Source of the DNA: Paramyrothecium sp. XJ0827
Taxonomy: Eukaryota > Ascomycota > Sordariomycetes > Hypocreales > Stachybotryaceae
Length of the DNA: 64,000 nt
Assembly (NCBI GenBank): GCA_020881915.1
Contig: JAJFPB010000011.1
Coordinates: 1,674,001 to 1,738,000, forward strand
Direction: 5' to 3'
The notes beneath the pieces were generated by a model. That model was not told where the DNA came from. It searched no databases and saw only the letters and a program-made list of their open reading frames with translations. Of this stretch, positions 11,126 through 21,655 are shown piece after piece. The stretch's first letter is position 1. Every line of letters starts with the position of its first letter. The translations under genes were made by a program, and so were the position numbers.

Positions 11126-12480
11126 TTATATGCGACAGGATTCAGGTTCGAGCTTACATATCAATATATAGACCCACTCTACAAAAACAGGAATCCAAGT
11201 CGCTAACGCCAGCAGCTGGCCAAAGCCCCACTCCAATGCTGGGTCATTGCGGCCGGCAGTCGCGATAATAGTATTCCTCATAAACACCAACAGCACAAAC
11301 GACGCCCACATGAGCGCGAAGCATGCGACGCATACAAACACGCTTAGGGACGTTAAGTACCACTGTGGGAAATATACAGTCCGGCGATGGCTCTTCAGCG
11401 TTGGTGACCGGTTTGGTCGGGTGCCACGTTGGAGGCAAGAACGCAGGGCAGCGGCAGCCAATATGATCACTAGACTGGCTGGGAAGGCGATAAGTATGTA
11501 GAATACGGGAGTCCCATACTTGCGGAACATCCTGTCCACAGCCGAAGGATTGCACGCCCTCCCCAGCGAGCTCATTGTCGATGGCACGCTTAGCGCGGTG
11601 AGTTTCGTGGCTGTATGGATCTGAGCGAGAAGTAGGGCATACAACAAACTGTGAACAAAGCGCTTCAGCCATGGACGGCGCCTACGATTTTCGATTAGCA
11701 GACCTAATATGAGAACGGGGAAAATTGAGAAAGCCGATGCGACGGTGGCGAGCTGGGTGTCGTATGCACTGACTGCCGAGCCGCTCCTCCAGGCTACAAC
11801 GGCACGGTCCATGTGGATATCGGCGCGGGCGGTCATACGCAGGGAAATTATGAGCATGGTCAGGCTGAGGATGGCTGCAGAGGTCCAGAAGTTCGAGGTA
11901 CCACCACGGAACGCGTCAAAAATTCGAGCCGTTGGAGAGGTATCCAGCACTTTTGGATCGGCAGGGGGCACTTTCGGAGAGCGGCGTCGTCTGCGCTGGT
12001 CCACAACCATAGCAATTAGGGAGAGTGATACCAACCCTGCTTCCGTACCATAGGCAATCATGACCTACGACAGGTCAGGGATTAGCAATGACCACAAACT
12101 GCTCTATTTGGAAGCTGAATCCTCACTCCGTTTCCAGCAAGATCCGCATTGCCCTGGAACCCGATGGCAGCACAGAATTCGTCATGACAAACGCCTTGCG
12201 CAGCATTGTAAACGCTGTTGAACATTTCAACGGCGCCAATGCCATTTGTGTAGTTCGCCACGATAGCTTGCCACAGTTCTACAATCTGCAGCACGGTTGG
12301 TTTTGGGGAGAAGTCCGTCGGCATCGCTGAGAGGAAGTAGTTCACAGTGACTCCAAGCGGTGCATTCAAGAGTCCGTTCCGGGCAATACCGGAGAAGAAT
12401 TGGGCGTAGAGATTGCAATCACTGGTAAGATTGAGTTCGGCCCATGCTGGAGGCGTCCACGTGGTATTGAGAGAAGCCAT
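11126..12480 (-). CDS. seven-helix membrane protein, uncharacterised fungal family
   Basis: Two exons (12480-12127 and 12064-11126) joined by a 62-nt intron with donor GTGAGG, branch CTGAC and acceptor CGTAG, giving about 430 residues. The ATG at 12480 (MASLNTTW) is the first in-frame Met. The N-terminal 118 residues are soluble, contain N-glycosylation sequons (NTT, NLT) and several Cys, and end at GNADLAGNG, where the intron falls. After it come seven hydrophobic segments, including LTMLIISLRM, FSIFPVLILGLLI, FYILIAFPASLVIILAAAAL and a final LALATWIPVFVEWVYILI. This topology, an extracellular N-terminus plus about seven helices, is seen in many uncharacterised Pezizomycotina proteins. Function is unknown; a receptor-like role is only a guess. 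No lesions are visible. Confidence 0.75.
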
Positions 12481-14096
12481 CTGGAGCCATATATCTTTCT
12501 GCTTTTCGTGCCTTTGTGAGTTCAACTTTGGTGGCCCTGCGGTTAACTTTGCTGACAGTTTAGAGACGCTGGTCACTCAAGAATAAATTATGAAGTGGGA
12601 ACTGATGGATTTTGAGCACCAGTTGGTCTCAGTTAGAGCTGAAAGCTTCCCGCATGGACTCATACCGAATGGGTTCGCACTAATGAGGCGAACCCTTGTC
12701 TTCCCGGGTGAGCTTTAGGCAGCAGCAAAAGCGGAGTGAAGATGCGGAGCACATGTGCATGAAGGGAGGAACTTGAAAAATTCGTTTTTTTCTGAGGGTC
12801 ATGGAGCGACCGGGGCCCCTTGGATGGCTGCCGCACCAAACCAACATAGGAAGGTCATCCTCCCCTCGATATGAGCCCCATATCAACAAAACTCGCATCA
12901 TTCGAAAGCGCGTTCAATGCATTCTTCCGATAACTATATTTCCTGTATCCAAAGCTATATTTGGTGTTGCGAAATGGCGCCGCCGTTGAGGGAACGCGAT
13001 CACCGGATTCCAGATCCCGATCAATCCCTCAACTTATACGTACGCTTAGGGCCGCCGGAGACGCTAAATTGGAATATCGCCAACTGTTGAACCGCGTGTC
13101 CATTGTTGCTCCTTGCGTATTCCCAGCCCCCCATTTCTGGGTTTTAGGTAGTTCTATCTGCGCTATGCCTATTCGACTGTAGTCTAGTAACGTGACCTTC
13201 ATCCACCACATACGAGGCTCGTTTCAGCCATTTCAGCTGCGAACGGCAAGAGTGCAATTCCCTCGTCCTCAGCGCCTCCAGTTTAACAGTGTCTCCTCGG
13301 AGCCACGGAGACCCTGTATGGATATATCCCCTTGACAGTTCGAAGGATGATGGGATGTATCAGACATGGATCTGATTAAAACCGCGTAAATGCCAGTAAC
13401 CTTAGCTACCTAAGAAATTATCCTATACCTCTAAATGTACTGGATGATTGGAGCCCACAGGAAGGAGCAGGCGATCTCGCGGTCTTTTCCTCCAGGTATT
13501 TGACATCCCCTCCAGCAGTCAAAACCTATTACAGCGAGTCCTACTCCAACCATCCCGTGGCAAGCCGGGGTTGAGGGTGACGATGTCATCCAGGTGGTAC
13601 GGGATAAACGGCTGGTGGTGGATTCTCTGGCCTGGGGCAGCAGTAACACCCTAGCCAATGTAGGCGCGCTATGCCTGGAAAGAGATTAAGCGGATGCAAC
13701 TCTCCGGGCTAACCTCCCTTAACCCCGAAATCGGCAGTTGTGTTAACTCCGATTCATGGACTACCGAAATTCTTATTCTTATTTCTCTGGCCTTAATTAG
13801 TGTACCGTGAAAATCTGATGAAGTGGGCCTTGGAGGGATTATATTACCGTTGATTAATAATTATTTCATTGGACAACCAGCGGCGTGACTCACCTAATCC
13901 TCAGTTAATCCTCACAAACCGTGATATGACAGCAAAGCAACTCAAGGGAGCACGATATGAAGTTATATCATGCGATGATCGGGTTCAACAAGCAGCACCA
14001 CAGGATAAATATAAGAACAAGAGACATCGACCATCCTCAACATTGAGGCAAAGCCAACGTCTTCCATCTTATCTCTTTAAAGTCACGGACTTTAAA
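12481..14096. other. intergenic between two divergent host genes
   Basis: Contains the promoters of the membrane-protein gene (left) and the DUF1330-like gene (right). A polypyrimidine leader and several AT-rich patches are visible. No further gene, RNA or repeat could be supported. Confidence 0.5.
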
Positions 14097-14933
14097 ATGG
14101 CACCAATCACCTTTCATCTTCTTGCAATCAAGCCATCCATAGACTTCGAGTCATTCACATCAAAGCTTAGATCGTTAAATGATTTGAAGCGCCCTCTTTG
14201 GGTTGGACAGGTGCATCATTGGTTCCACGAGCCACACCTATCCGCCAACGCCCTCCTCGGAACGGAGCAGCATATTATCAATTGGGATTACTTGCTCGTC
14301 GGAGAAAAAGACATACCAGATGATTTAAAGGCCCATCTATTGAAACACTGGTCAATTACGGCCAATGTACTTGACGGCCTGCCATCGCCTGAGACCAAGA
14401 TACACAGCCTTAAAGCCCAGCTGGCGCCGACACTCCCCAGCGGATGGTCAGGCGAAGATCACGCTGGACTCGACGATACGACAGCCCCGAGGGATCTAGT
14501 GTTCTCTCTCGAAACGAGATCTCGCCCTCTGGGATCCGCACAGTCGGGGGATGGGAAGACGCTCAGAGACTTTGTCCGTGAGTTCGGCACATCGCATCCC
14601 GGCCCCGTCATAGTGTTTAATCTACTATCGTATCTACCCGATAAAAGGTCCATCTATATAGATGGGTACATCGGTGGCTTTGGCAAGACAATTGGGCCAC
14701 TGTACGGCGGCGAGGCAATCCAATTCGGATTTGGGGCAACCGAGTGGACGTCTCAGGCCGACGAGCTAACACAGGAAGGTGGATGGGAAGATGCAGCACT
14801 GGTTTGGTATCCCAGTATCTGGCATTTTGCAAAGATGATTGATGACGCTGAGTATGCCGCGCTTGATCGAAAATTCAAGCCCGCAGCACTCAGGGACAAT
14901 CCACTCTTGTGCTGCACGGAAATTGAGCTGTAG
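14097..14933 (+). CDS. DUF1330-like protein (dimeric alpha/beta-barrel type)
   Basis: Single-exon gene of 278 residues. The ATG at 14097 has a strong context (AAAATGG). The frame is open upstream to 13869, but that extension is low-complexity and polar, so the internal Met was chosen. The C-terminal half (from about residue 160: LRDFVREFG, PGPVIVFNLLSY, a GGFGKTIGPLYGGEA-like loop, GWEDAALVWYPS, and a final LLCCTEIEL) matches the pattern of fungal DUF1330 proteins, which fold as small ferredoxin-like dimers. Their biochemical role is not established. The N-terminal half carries MAPITFHLLAIKP and WVGQVHHW and appears to be a second related strand-rich domain. No damage is visible. Confidence 0.75.
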   Translation: MAPITFHLLAIKPSIDFESFTSKLRSLNDLKRPLWVGQVHHWFHEPHLSANALLGTEQHIINWDYLLVGEKDIPDDLKAHLLKHWSITANVLDGLPSPETKIHSLKAQLAPTLPSGWSGEDHAGLDDTTAPRDLVFSLETRSRPLGSAQSGDGKTLRDFVREFGTSHPGPVIVFNLLSYLPDKRSIYIDGYIGGFGKTIGPLYGGEAIQFGFGATEWTSQADELTQEGGWEDAALVWYPSIWHFAKMIDDAEYAALDRKFKPAALRDNPLLCCTEIEL

Positions 14934-15700
14934 AGGCATTGATGAATTGAAATATGAAAGCGAAGATTCCTCAGCGGATATCGGTGTATTTGCCGCCATC
15001 GAGACGAATTTATTCCCATAGATATAATATAAACTTTAGACTTAGCAAGCTGCCTAACGGTCATTGTGCCCCGTACCGTGACACCTAAGTCAGCGCATAG
15101 CAAGGGTTGTAGAAACACAACCATACACACTGTACATTTCGGTTAAGATTTGTGCCTTTTCCACAGTCGAGGAGATGCACGAATCTCCAACACTGTTCTT
15201 CGTCCATCTGACATTGAGCCACCACTGCGTCAGCACCAATTCCGAACCTCATCCCTGCTTCTATCTTGATTCCAGAATTTACATATTCTTATATAAGGAA
15301 AAAGGGTATATTATAGAGTAGTTGTTGTTCAGATTACGCAGTGGTGCTGAATGCACTTGGATAAAATGTAATTGATGTTATGGTGATTGTAATTATTCTT
15401 GGTTAAGTTGTTCTGATCTTAATGAGATGCCTTCGGACCATTATATATCTGAGTGAACCCATCTAGGACTTTGAACCTTAATCGTAGGACTTGAACTTTA
15501 ATATTGGTCCTTAAGTCACGGGGGACTCAGTTCTTCCAACAGTAGTTAAAATCACATTCATGGCATTCGCCAAAATTACACTAACCGTACAGATCAAGAG
15601 ACTCCAGTAGCTTCCTGTCATCCGGCGTTGGCGGTCCAAATGGCTCTCCATCCTCCGGGTCAGGCGGATACGGCTCCCCAACGTCTGAGTGATATTCCAA
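14934..15700. other. intergenic up to the copia insertion site
   Basis: No gene recognised. The last six bases, TTCCAA at 15695-15700, are one copy of the target-site duplication of the neighbouring copia element. Confidence 0.6.
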
Positions 15701-15811
15701 TGTTGAGATGGAAAGATTGCAGGTTACTTATTACACAATGAGAGGTGGAAGAGTCACCGCTTATATACAGTTTGCCACAGACTTGATCGTCCACACACGT
15801 GACCTCCAACA
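15701..15811 (-). repeat. 3' LTR of copia element 2
   Basis: A 111-bp repeat with TGTTG..CAACA ends. It is identical to the copy at 21370-21480 except for two G/A differences (plus-strand positions 7 and about 51 of the repeat). It is bordered inside by the purine tract GTGGGAG (minus strand, 15818-15812) and outside by TTCCAA. Confidence 0.93.
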
Positions 15812-16044
15812 CTCCCACTCGAGCAAGGCGGTGGTACTCAGTCTACCAGTTCTCAGCAACCTCATTAAAACCTTAAAACACCTTCGTGGGTGAAAAGAGG
15901 AAAGAGTGTTACTGGAAATATCGATGCCGTCCCGGGCTCGTGGGGAATATTGTCTTGGATAGGACAAGGCTCCCACTGCAGCCCGCCTCGGTATCTACTC
16001 TTCACGGCTTCAGTCCACTGAGTACCGCACCCAAAGCCGGAAGC

Positions 16045-16450
16045 TCATCTTTTGCCAGATCCATTGCGCCGTGTTAGCAGCATCTGTCCTTGGTGCCCGT
16101 TGGCGATCACTGCGGCTGTTAGCAGTACCAAGGTCCATGGTCTGGTCCGGAATTGCAACCCAGGCAGCGGCCTTCCCGGCTTCGGTCCACTTGTACAGCC
16201 CCGAAGCCTTCGAGTCATCTTTTGCCAGATCCATTACGCCGTATTAGTAGCGCGCCAGGCCGTGTTAGCAGCCTGGGGCCCCTGGTGCTCGTTGGCAATA
16301 ACTGCGGCTGCTCGCAGTACCAAGGTTCCATGGCCTGGTCCAGGACTTGCAACCCATGCAGCTTTCCTTCCCGGCTTTGGTCCGCTGACACAGCCCCCGA
16401 GCCTTCGAGTTCGTCTTTTGCCAGATCTTCTTGGTCTGGTCGGGAATTGC
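16045..16450. repeat. imperfect tandem repeat (about 170-196 bp units) in copia 3' region
   Basis: The block beginning TC(A/G)TCTTTTGCCAGATC occurs at 16045, 16215 and 16411. Between them the units share GCCGTGTTAGCAGC, AACTGCGGCTG, CAGTACCAAGG, TCCATGG and TTGCAACCCA segments. There are about 2.3 units with scattered differences. It lies after the RNase H stop and before the 3' LTR and does not encode a recognised product. Confidence 0.75.
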
Positions 16451-16646
16451 AACCAGTGCGGCCGGGTCACTTACTGACCTTCTAGCGGTTGTTGAGGTGA
16501 GTTGGACGAGCTGCCATTGTACATGGTAATCGGGGTAGTAGACTCCCACTGGATCCTCGCGCAGTGGCTCAGGGTAACACGTGTTGAATGTGTTTCAGAA
16601 ACCGCAAAGCCTCGTGGCGTGGATCCTCTTTCTGGCCCGAATAGCT

Positions 16647-19600
16647 TTACTCATCCGGTCCGACAACTCCCAGGGCCTTCCGGAACACCTGAAAACGATC
16701 CTTGGGGAGTGCTTTTGTGAGTCCATCAGCCACTTGTTTGTCGGTCGGGATATGTTTCATCTCAACCTCTCCGCTGGCCGTCTTTTCTCGCACAAAATGC
16801 TCTTGAATTGCAATGTGCTTCGTACGGGAGTGGTACTGGGGGTTCTTAGCCATCGCTATGGCACCCTGATTATCGCCGTAGATGATTGTAGCAGCTAATT
16901 GGTTTGTGGCATCTACACCTCTCAAGAGTTCTTGCAGTAAGGTCCGCAGCCAAATGGCCTCCTTAGTTGCCTGTGTTTGCCCCATGTATTCGGCCTCGCA
17001 AGTAGACAGGGCCACCGACTGCTGCCGCTTTGCAGCCCAGCTGATTGCACCGCTGCCGATATTGAAGATATACCCGGCAGTGGACCGTCGAGTCTCGGTG
17101 TCTCCGGCCCAGTCAGAGTCCGTATATCCCGTCAATGGGCGAAGGTCTCCTTGGAACTTGAGCTTGAAATCGCAGGTTCCTCGTAGGTACCTCATGATGC
17201 GTTTCACCGCGGCTTCGTGAGTCTTAGTAGGTTTAGCGAGATAACGGCTGCAGAGCGAGACGCCGAATGCGATGTCTGGTCTGGTGCCCAGCATTGCGTA
17301 CATCAGACACCCGATTGCTTTGGCGTACCAGTGCTTGCGATCTGAGTTGGCTTCGTCCTCGTCAAGCGCGGGTTCTAGCTTCGCCGTTGCCACTGGGGTC
17401 GCAGTCGGTTTGGAGTCCCATAGTCCGAATTCCTCCAGGACTTTCTCAATGTACCCCTCTTGTGACAGGCTCAGTATCCGCTGTCTGCGGTTTCGAGTAA
17501 TAGACATGCCTAGGTAGAAATGGCAGGGCCCAAGGTCTGTCATGCTGAACCGCTTGTTGAGGCTTTGTTTAATCATTTCAATGTCCCCCTTTGATGGGCC
17601 TGCGATGAGCAAGTCATCCACGTAAACGGCAATGTAGGTTTGGTCTTTGACGAAGACGCCCATGTCGGAAACAAGAGGCTGGAACCCCTGCTCTTGGAGG
17701 AACAAAGCGAGAGTCTGGTACCATATTCTGGGTGATTGCTTTAACCCGTATAAGGCCTTTCGCAGTTTCCAGACTCTTCCGGTTCCGTCATCGAAACTCT
17801 CCGGCTGCCCAACGTAGATCTCTTCGTCGATATTCCCGTAGAGAAGCAGTTTTGACGTCCATTTGTTCGAGCTCGAGGTCAAGCGCTGCGGCTATGGCAA
17901 AGATTGCCTTGTATGTCATGGGCTTAACAACTGAGGCGAATGTCTCGTTGTAGTCGATTCCCTCTTGCTGCTCGAAGCCTCGGACCACGTAGCGTGCTTT
18001 GAACCGCAGGATTTCTCCATTGGCTCCCCTCTTGAGTTTGAACACCCATTTGCCCCTCAGTACCTTCCGGTCCGGTGGCAACTTTACCAAGGTGTAGACT
18101 TCGTTCTCCTCAATGGATTCCATCTCGGTAGTCATTCCCTTGACCCAGTTCTCCCACTGAAGAGAATCTCGGGCTTCCCTTATCGTTCGAGGCTCCACCT
18201 CGTCTTCCAAGGAAGCCGCAAGATTGACATGAGCGCACACGAGGTTAGTAAGAGTATTGGCTCCTAGGAGTAGGTACCTCGAAGGAAGTTTTGCCTTGGT
18301 CGATCTCTGTGAGACCCGGAACTCTTCATCTCGGTATGGCGCCTCGGTTGAGTCAAGAGGAGGTTCAGATGTTCGCACGTTGATGGTTTCTGCTTCATCT
18401 TCCGACGTAGTCTCCTCAACCTGTGGGGTAATGTCGTGTCGTGACGGAGCTGTCCTCTTGGGCGAAAGCTCTATTTCCGAATACAAGGTGGGACCTTCGC
18501 TTCTCGTTTTCTTTGATCCAATAGGTGTTCCCGCCGATGTGTTGTGGAAGCTGGATTCGTCGAAGATGACGTTGTTGGCGATGAAGACTCGATTCTTGTC
18601 GTCCATAACGATGTAGTTACTAGAGCCTTGATATCCAAGAAGTCGACATTGAATCGTCTTCTCACGCAGTTTTTGTCTCTTGGCGGGTGGCAATACTGCC
18701 CAGCCATTTGCGCCAAGAACACGGATGTGAGAGAGGTCTGGTTTGTCTCCGAACCATGCCTCATAGGGGTCTTGTTAAGGACCTTGCTGGGGCTCCTATT
18801 CCGTACGTACACAGCCGCGTAGAGGATATAGGGCCAAAGGTTTCGCGGCAAGTTTGATCGCTCGAGTGTGGGAGTAACCTTCTCCTGAAGCACTCGATTG
18901 AAGGCCTCCGCAACCCCGTTCTGCTCATGCTGATCGGTCGCGGTATAGCGAATCATGATGCCCTTGTTATCGCAAAAGGTGCATAGCTGGTCACTGCGGT
19001 TTTCGCCACCCTGGTCGACGTGGAGGTAATGGCATCGACGTTCCGGTCTCTCGTATGTGTCGAGGAGGTGTTTGAAATGTCTCGTGAACTCGGACTTTTC
19101 CTTGACTGCGTATGCCCAGCCCATGCAGGTAAAGTCGTCCACGAAGACAATCCAATATCGCGAGCCGTTATATGCTCTGTCGGGAAAGGGTCCTGCAATG
19201 TCTGCATGGACGCATTCTAACGGATACGTTCCTTTGCGGATTGACTTTCGGTGTGGTCGCTCTTTCTGTTTCCCAACTATACATGGTTCGCAGTTTCGGC
19301 CGCGTTGAATCGGGTGAATGCCGTGTGCCATTCCCTTCAGGGCTTTGATTCCGTTCTCGCTCAGATGGCCGAGTCTTTCATGCCATATTTGAAGTTCGGG
19401 GTCGCTAATAGCCAGTGACGCCAAGGCAGCGTTGATTGCTTCATCTGGTTGGTCCACAACGTAGATCCCTGATCGTACAGTTGCTGTCAGGACTACTCGG
19501 TTGTCATGCACCACCGTGGCTTGGTTGTTGTCGAAAGAGATCTTTGCCCCCTTCCTTGTTAAAGCAGATATCGAAACAAGGTTGACACGTCCTTCTGGGG

Positions 19601-19907
19601 AGTATACTGAGTTTTCGAGAGCTAGTTGTCGCGGGCTACCAAGTCCTTTTAGCCGTAGGATATAGTTTCCCAGTCCCTGAGGGGTGATTTGTGCCTCGCC
19701 GATTCCAACCGTCTGACCGCCGCTCCAGGGGCGAAGGGTACTGAAGTTATCCCTTTTGCAAAAGGTGTGCATCGAAGCTCCGCTATCCAGCACATGCACT
19801 TGCTCGAGCAAATCGCTCAACCCTTGGCCCTGGTATGCCATGAGCTGTATGACAGACAGGCTCGGCATGGATGGCGAGAGCATTCGTAACTTCGTCTTGG
19901 TCCGCAT
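16647..19907 (-). pseudogene. copia Pol: protease, integrase, RT, RNase H with two frame breaks
   Basis: Protease active site LDSGASMHTF lies near 19790. The integrase zinc-binding region (HERLGHLSENGIK...CEPCIVGKQ) and DDE core (VHADIAGPFP, VDDFTCMGW, then a Q-H-E-Q-N-G-V-A-E motif) follow. RT includes MDVKTA, ALYGLKQSPR and AVYVDDLLIAG. RNase H includes GYTDSDWAGD, LSTCEAEYM, IYGDNQGAIA and a terminal ADGLTKALPKDRF, ending at TAA 16647. Two lesions break it: a missing base near 18768 at the NKTP motif in the integrase C-terminal region, and loss of two bases near 17848 between DVKTA and the next RT block. All domains are otherwise well preserved. Confidence 0.9.
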
Positions 19908-20784
19908 TTCTGGCTCGATTACTGGTCCTTGGGTGATCTTGGCGCTGCTTTCTTCTGTATCGCCTATCGTTCAAGCGTTTCTTAAGCTCTGGGTGAAGTA
20001 ACCAGCAGGCATCTGAGGTATGCCCAAGCTTCTTGCAGTAGCTGCAGGTCGTGAGGTTTTGCTCCCTGATAGCAGCGACCATGGCAGCATGCCTGACTCC
20101 CTCTTCGTCTTGGTCCTGTTGCTGCATCCGCTGGCTATGTTCTTCCTGCTCGGCAGCTCTAGTGGCTTCTTCAATAGTAGTAGCTGCTTTGATGATGCCC
20201 TCGAGATTCCGTTCGGGTAGCGGGCTATGGCTCTGAAGAAATGCAGTGAGGAATACATGATACTTGGGTCCAAGACCACTGAGGAACTTATCCATCAGTT
20301 GTGGCTCTCCGATTTGACTGGTTTCGTCTAGTTGAAGGATTTGGTCTCGGGCCTTCCGTAATTGCCGAGAGAAGTCAGATACGTTTTCGCAGTTGTCCAG
20401 AGTAAGTCGATCAAGCCTTTGCTGGAGGTCGTGGAATACACTACTGCCCTTGGGTTTGAAGTGTTGCTCCAACGTTTTGAGGATGTTGGCTACGTTATTG
20501 AGACCTTGGACTTCCTGTTTGGGACGGAAACCAAGTCGATAACGGACTGCCCCGCACGCCCGAGCTTGTCTCTGGTGCCAAGCATCTAGCTTTTCTTCGA
20601 AGTCGACTTTCGAGAGACTTCCTTGCACCGGTGGGTCTCGTTTTCTCTCCAGGAGATCGCCATAGCCAGACAGGGCCAATAGGTCTCGGATTTCCTCGTT
20701 CCAGTTGATCCAGCCTCCAGAGGATTCGAGTTTGGCAACTCCGGAAAGGTTTCCGCTTAGGCTCGAGTCTTTACCTTCTGACAT
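19783..20784 (-). CDS. copia Gag (element 2)
   Basis: Gag packages element RNA into virus-like particles. The ATG at 20784 (MSEGKDSSLS) is the first true ATG in the frame. The N-terminal two thirds hold the helical Gag region with the usual motifs WNEEIRDLL, LEQHFKPKG and LMDKFLSGLGPKY. A CCHC zinc knuckle, CSYCKKLGHTSDAC, near residue 256 binds nucleic acid. The tail after the knuckle is basic (RRYRRKQRQ). The frame overlaps the protease/integrase frame by about 125 bp (19783-19907), and pol is in the +1 frame relative to gag. That could be a programmed +1 shift like Ty1 or a simple indel. Confidence 0.8.
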   Translation of the reverse strand: MSEGKDSSLSGNLSGVAKLESSGGWINWNEEIRDLLALSGYGDLLERKRDPPVQGSLSKVDFEEKLDAWHQRQARACGAVRYRLGFRPKQEVQGLNNVANILKTLEQHFKPKGSSVFHDLQQRLDRLTLDNCENVSDFSRQLRKARDQILQLDETSQIGEPQLMDKFLSGLGPKYHVFLTAFLQSHSPLPERNLEGIIKAATTIEEATRAAEQEEHSQRMQQQDQDEEGVRHAAMVAAIREQNLTTCSYCKKLGHTSDACWLLHPELKKRLNDRRYRRKQRQDHPRTSNRARNADQDEVTNALAIHAEPVCHTAHGIPGPRVERFARASACAG

Positions 20785-21030
20785 ATTGGAGTAACGTACA
20801 GTTCGGTTCAAAAGCACCTTCCTCTGTAAACAATCTTTGTTCTTAATTTGACTAACCCCGCGTCTTTGTCCTTAAAGAGAGGAAGGTGAATTTGTACCAA
20901 ACTGTAATGTGATGTGTTGACGTTGTTTAGTTGTTTTCGACGAAAGTAGAGGTAAGACAAGGGGTCCAGCCTGTCCTTTTCACAGATAGCAGCGGCAGGC
21001 TATCAAGGCCAGCGAGAAGTATGGCACAAG

Positions 21031-21130
21031 CAGCGAGGAACTGACGGAAACAGCGAGGAGATTGACGGAAACAGCGAGAAGCTGCCGGAAACAGCGAGAA
21101 GCTGCCGGAAGCGGCGTGAAGCGGACGGAA
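21031..21130. repeat. 20-21-bp minisatellite in the copia leader
   Basis: About five tandem copies of a unit resembling CAGCGAGAAGCTGCCGGAAA, degenerating toward 21130. It lies between the primer-binding site and gag, so it is part of the genomic RNA leader where packaging signals normally are. Confidence 0.75.
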
Positions 21131-21357
21131 CCATGGTGAAGTTGGTGTTCCACAACTCAACCCCCGTTGTGATACTTGGTAATGATCAAGCGGTGGGTTT
21201 TTCGTATAGGAGACAGGAAGATAAGGATCCTGATCGTGGCAGCATCCAAGGTCACTGTTGAGTCTCCAGTGCAGTGGAAGGGACTGTAAGGTCCTTGTGA
21301 GTAAGGGATAGATGATTAGATAGGAGACTCAGCTTTTTAGATTTAGTTTAGCCGTCC

Positions 21358-21369
21358 GGGCTCATAACC
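21358..21369 (-). other. primer-binding site matching the initiator tRNA-Met anticodon arm
   Basis: The plus strand directly next to the 5' LTR reads GGGCTCATAACC, which equals the anticodon stem-loop of eukaryotic initiator tRNA-Met (CAT anticodon). The element RNA therefore carries its complement, GGTTATGAGCCC. Pairing with the anticodon arm and not the 3' CCA end implies priming by a half-tRNA cleaved in the anticodon loop, as known for Drosophila copia and some fungal and plant elements. Confidence 0.75.
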
Positions 21370-21480
21370 TGTTGAAATGGAAAGATTGCAGGTTACTTAT
21401 TACACAATGAGAGGTGGAAAAGTCACCGCTTATATACAGTTTGCCACAGACTTGATCGTCCACACACGTGACCTCCAACA
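21370..21480 (-). repeat. 5' LTR of copia element 2
   Basis: A 111-bp repeat with TGTTG..CAACA ends, followed outside by the target duplication TTCCAA and inside, with no gap, by the primer-binding site. At 111 bp it is short for a fungal LTR and must hold promoter, R region and polyadenylation signal. Confidence 0.93.
21429..21437 (-). promoter_or_regulatory. TATA-like box in the copia 5' LTR
   Basis: The minus-strand sequence GTATATAAG lies about 45 bp into the LTR. It is the only TATA-like motif in the repeat and is positioned to start transcription inside the LTR. The same motif is in the 3' LTR. Confidence 0.6.
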
Positions 21481-21655
21481 TTCCAAACCGCCACTGATGG
21501 AGAAGCGGATCGGCTGGGATGGCGGTCAGGTAGACACCGCGCCCTTTCAATGTGAGCAAGGCTTAGGTACTAGAACATTTCAGAGCCGTGCCGGCACGTA
21601 TGCCCAGAATGAGAGCTAGAGATTAAGTACATGTGGTTGATGCAGCTTCTATTTC

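Larger units (their letters stand above)
15701..21480 (-). mobile_element. complete Ty1/copia retrotransposon (element 2), 5780 bp
   Basis: Bounded by two 111-bp LTRs and flanked by TTCCAA at 15695-15700 and 21481-21486. Reading on the minus strand the order is 5' LTR, primer-binding site, leader with a minisatellite, gag, protease, integrase, reverse transcriptase, RNase H, a long 3' untranslated part with its own repeats, a purine tract GTGGGAG and the 3' LTR. This gene order (integrase before RT) defines the copia superfamily. The LTRs differ at 2 of 111 positions, so insertion was fairly recent, but pol carries at least two frame-breaking indels. It sits between the DUF1330-like gene and the helicase pseudogene. 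Confidence 0.92.
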
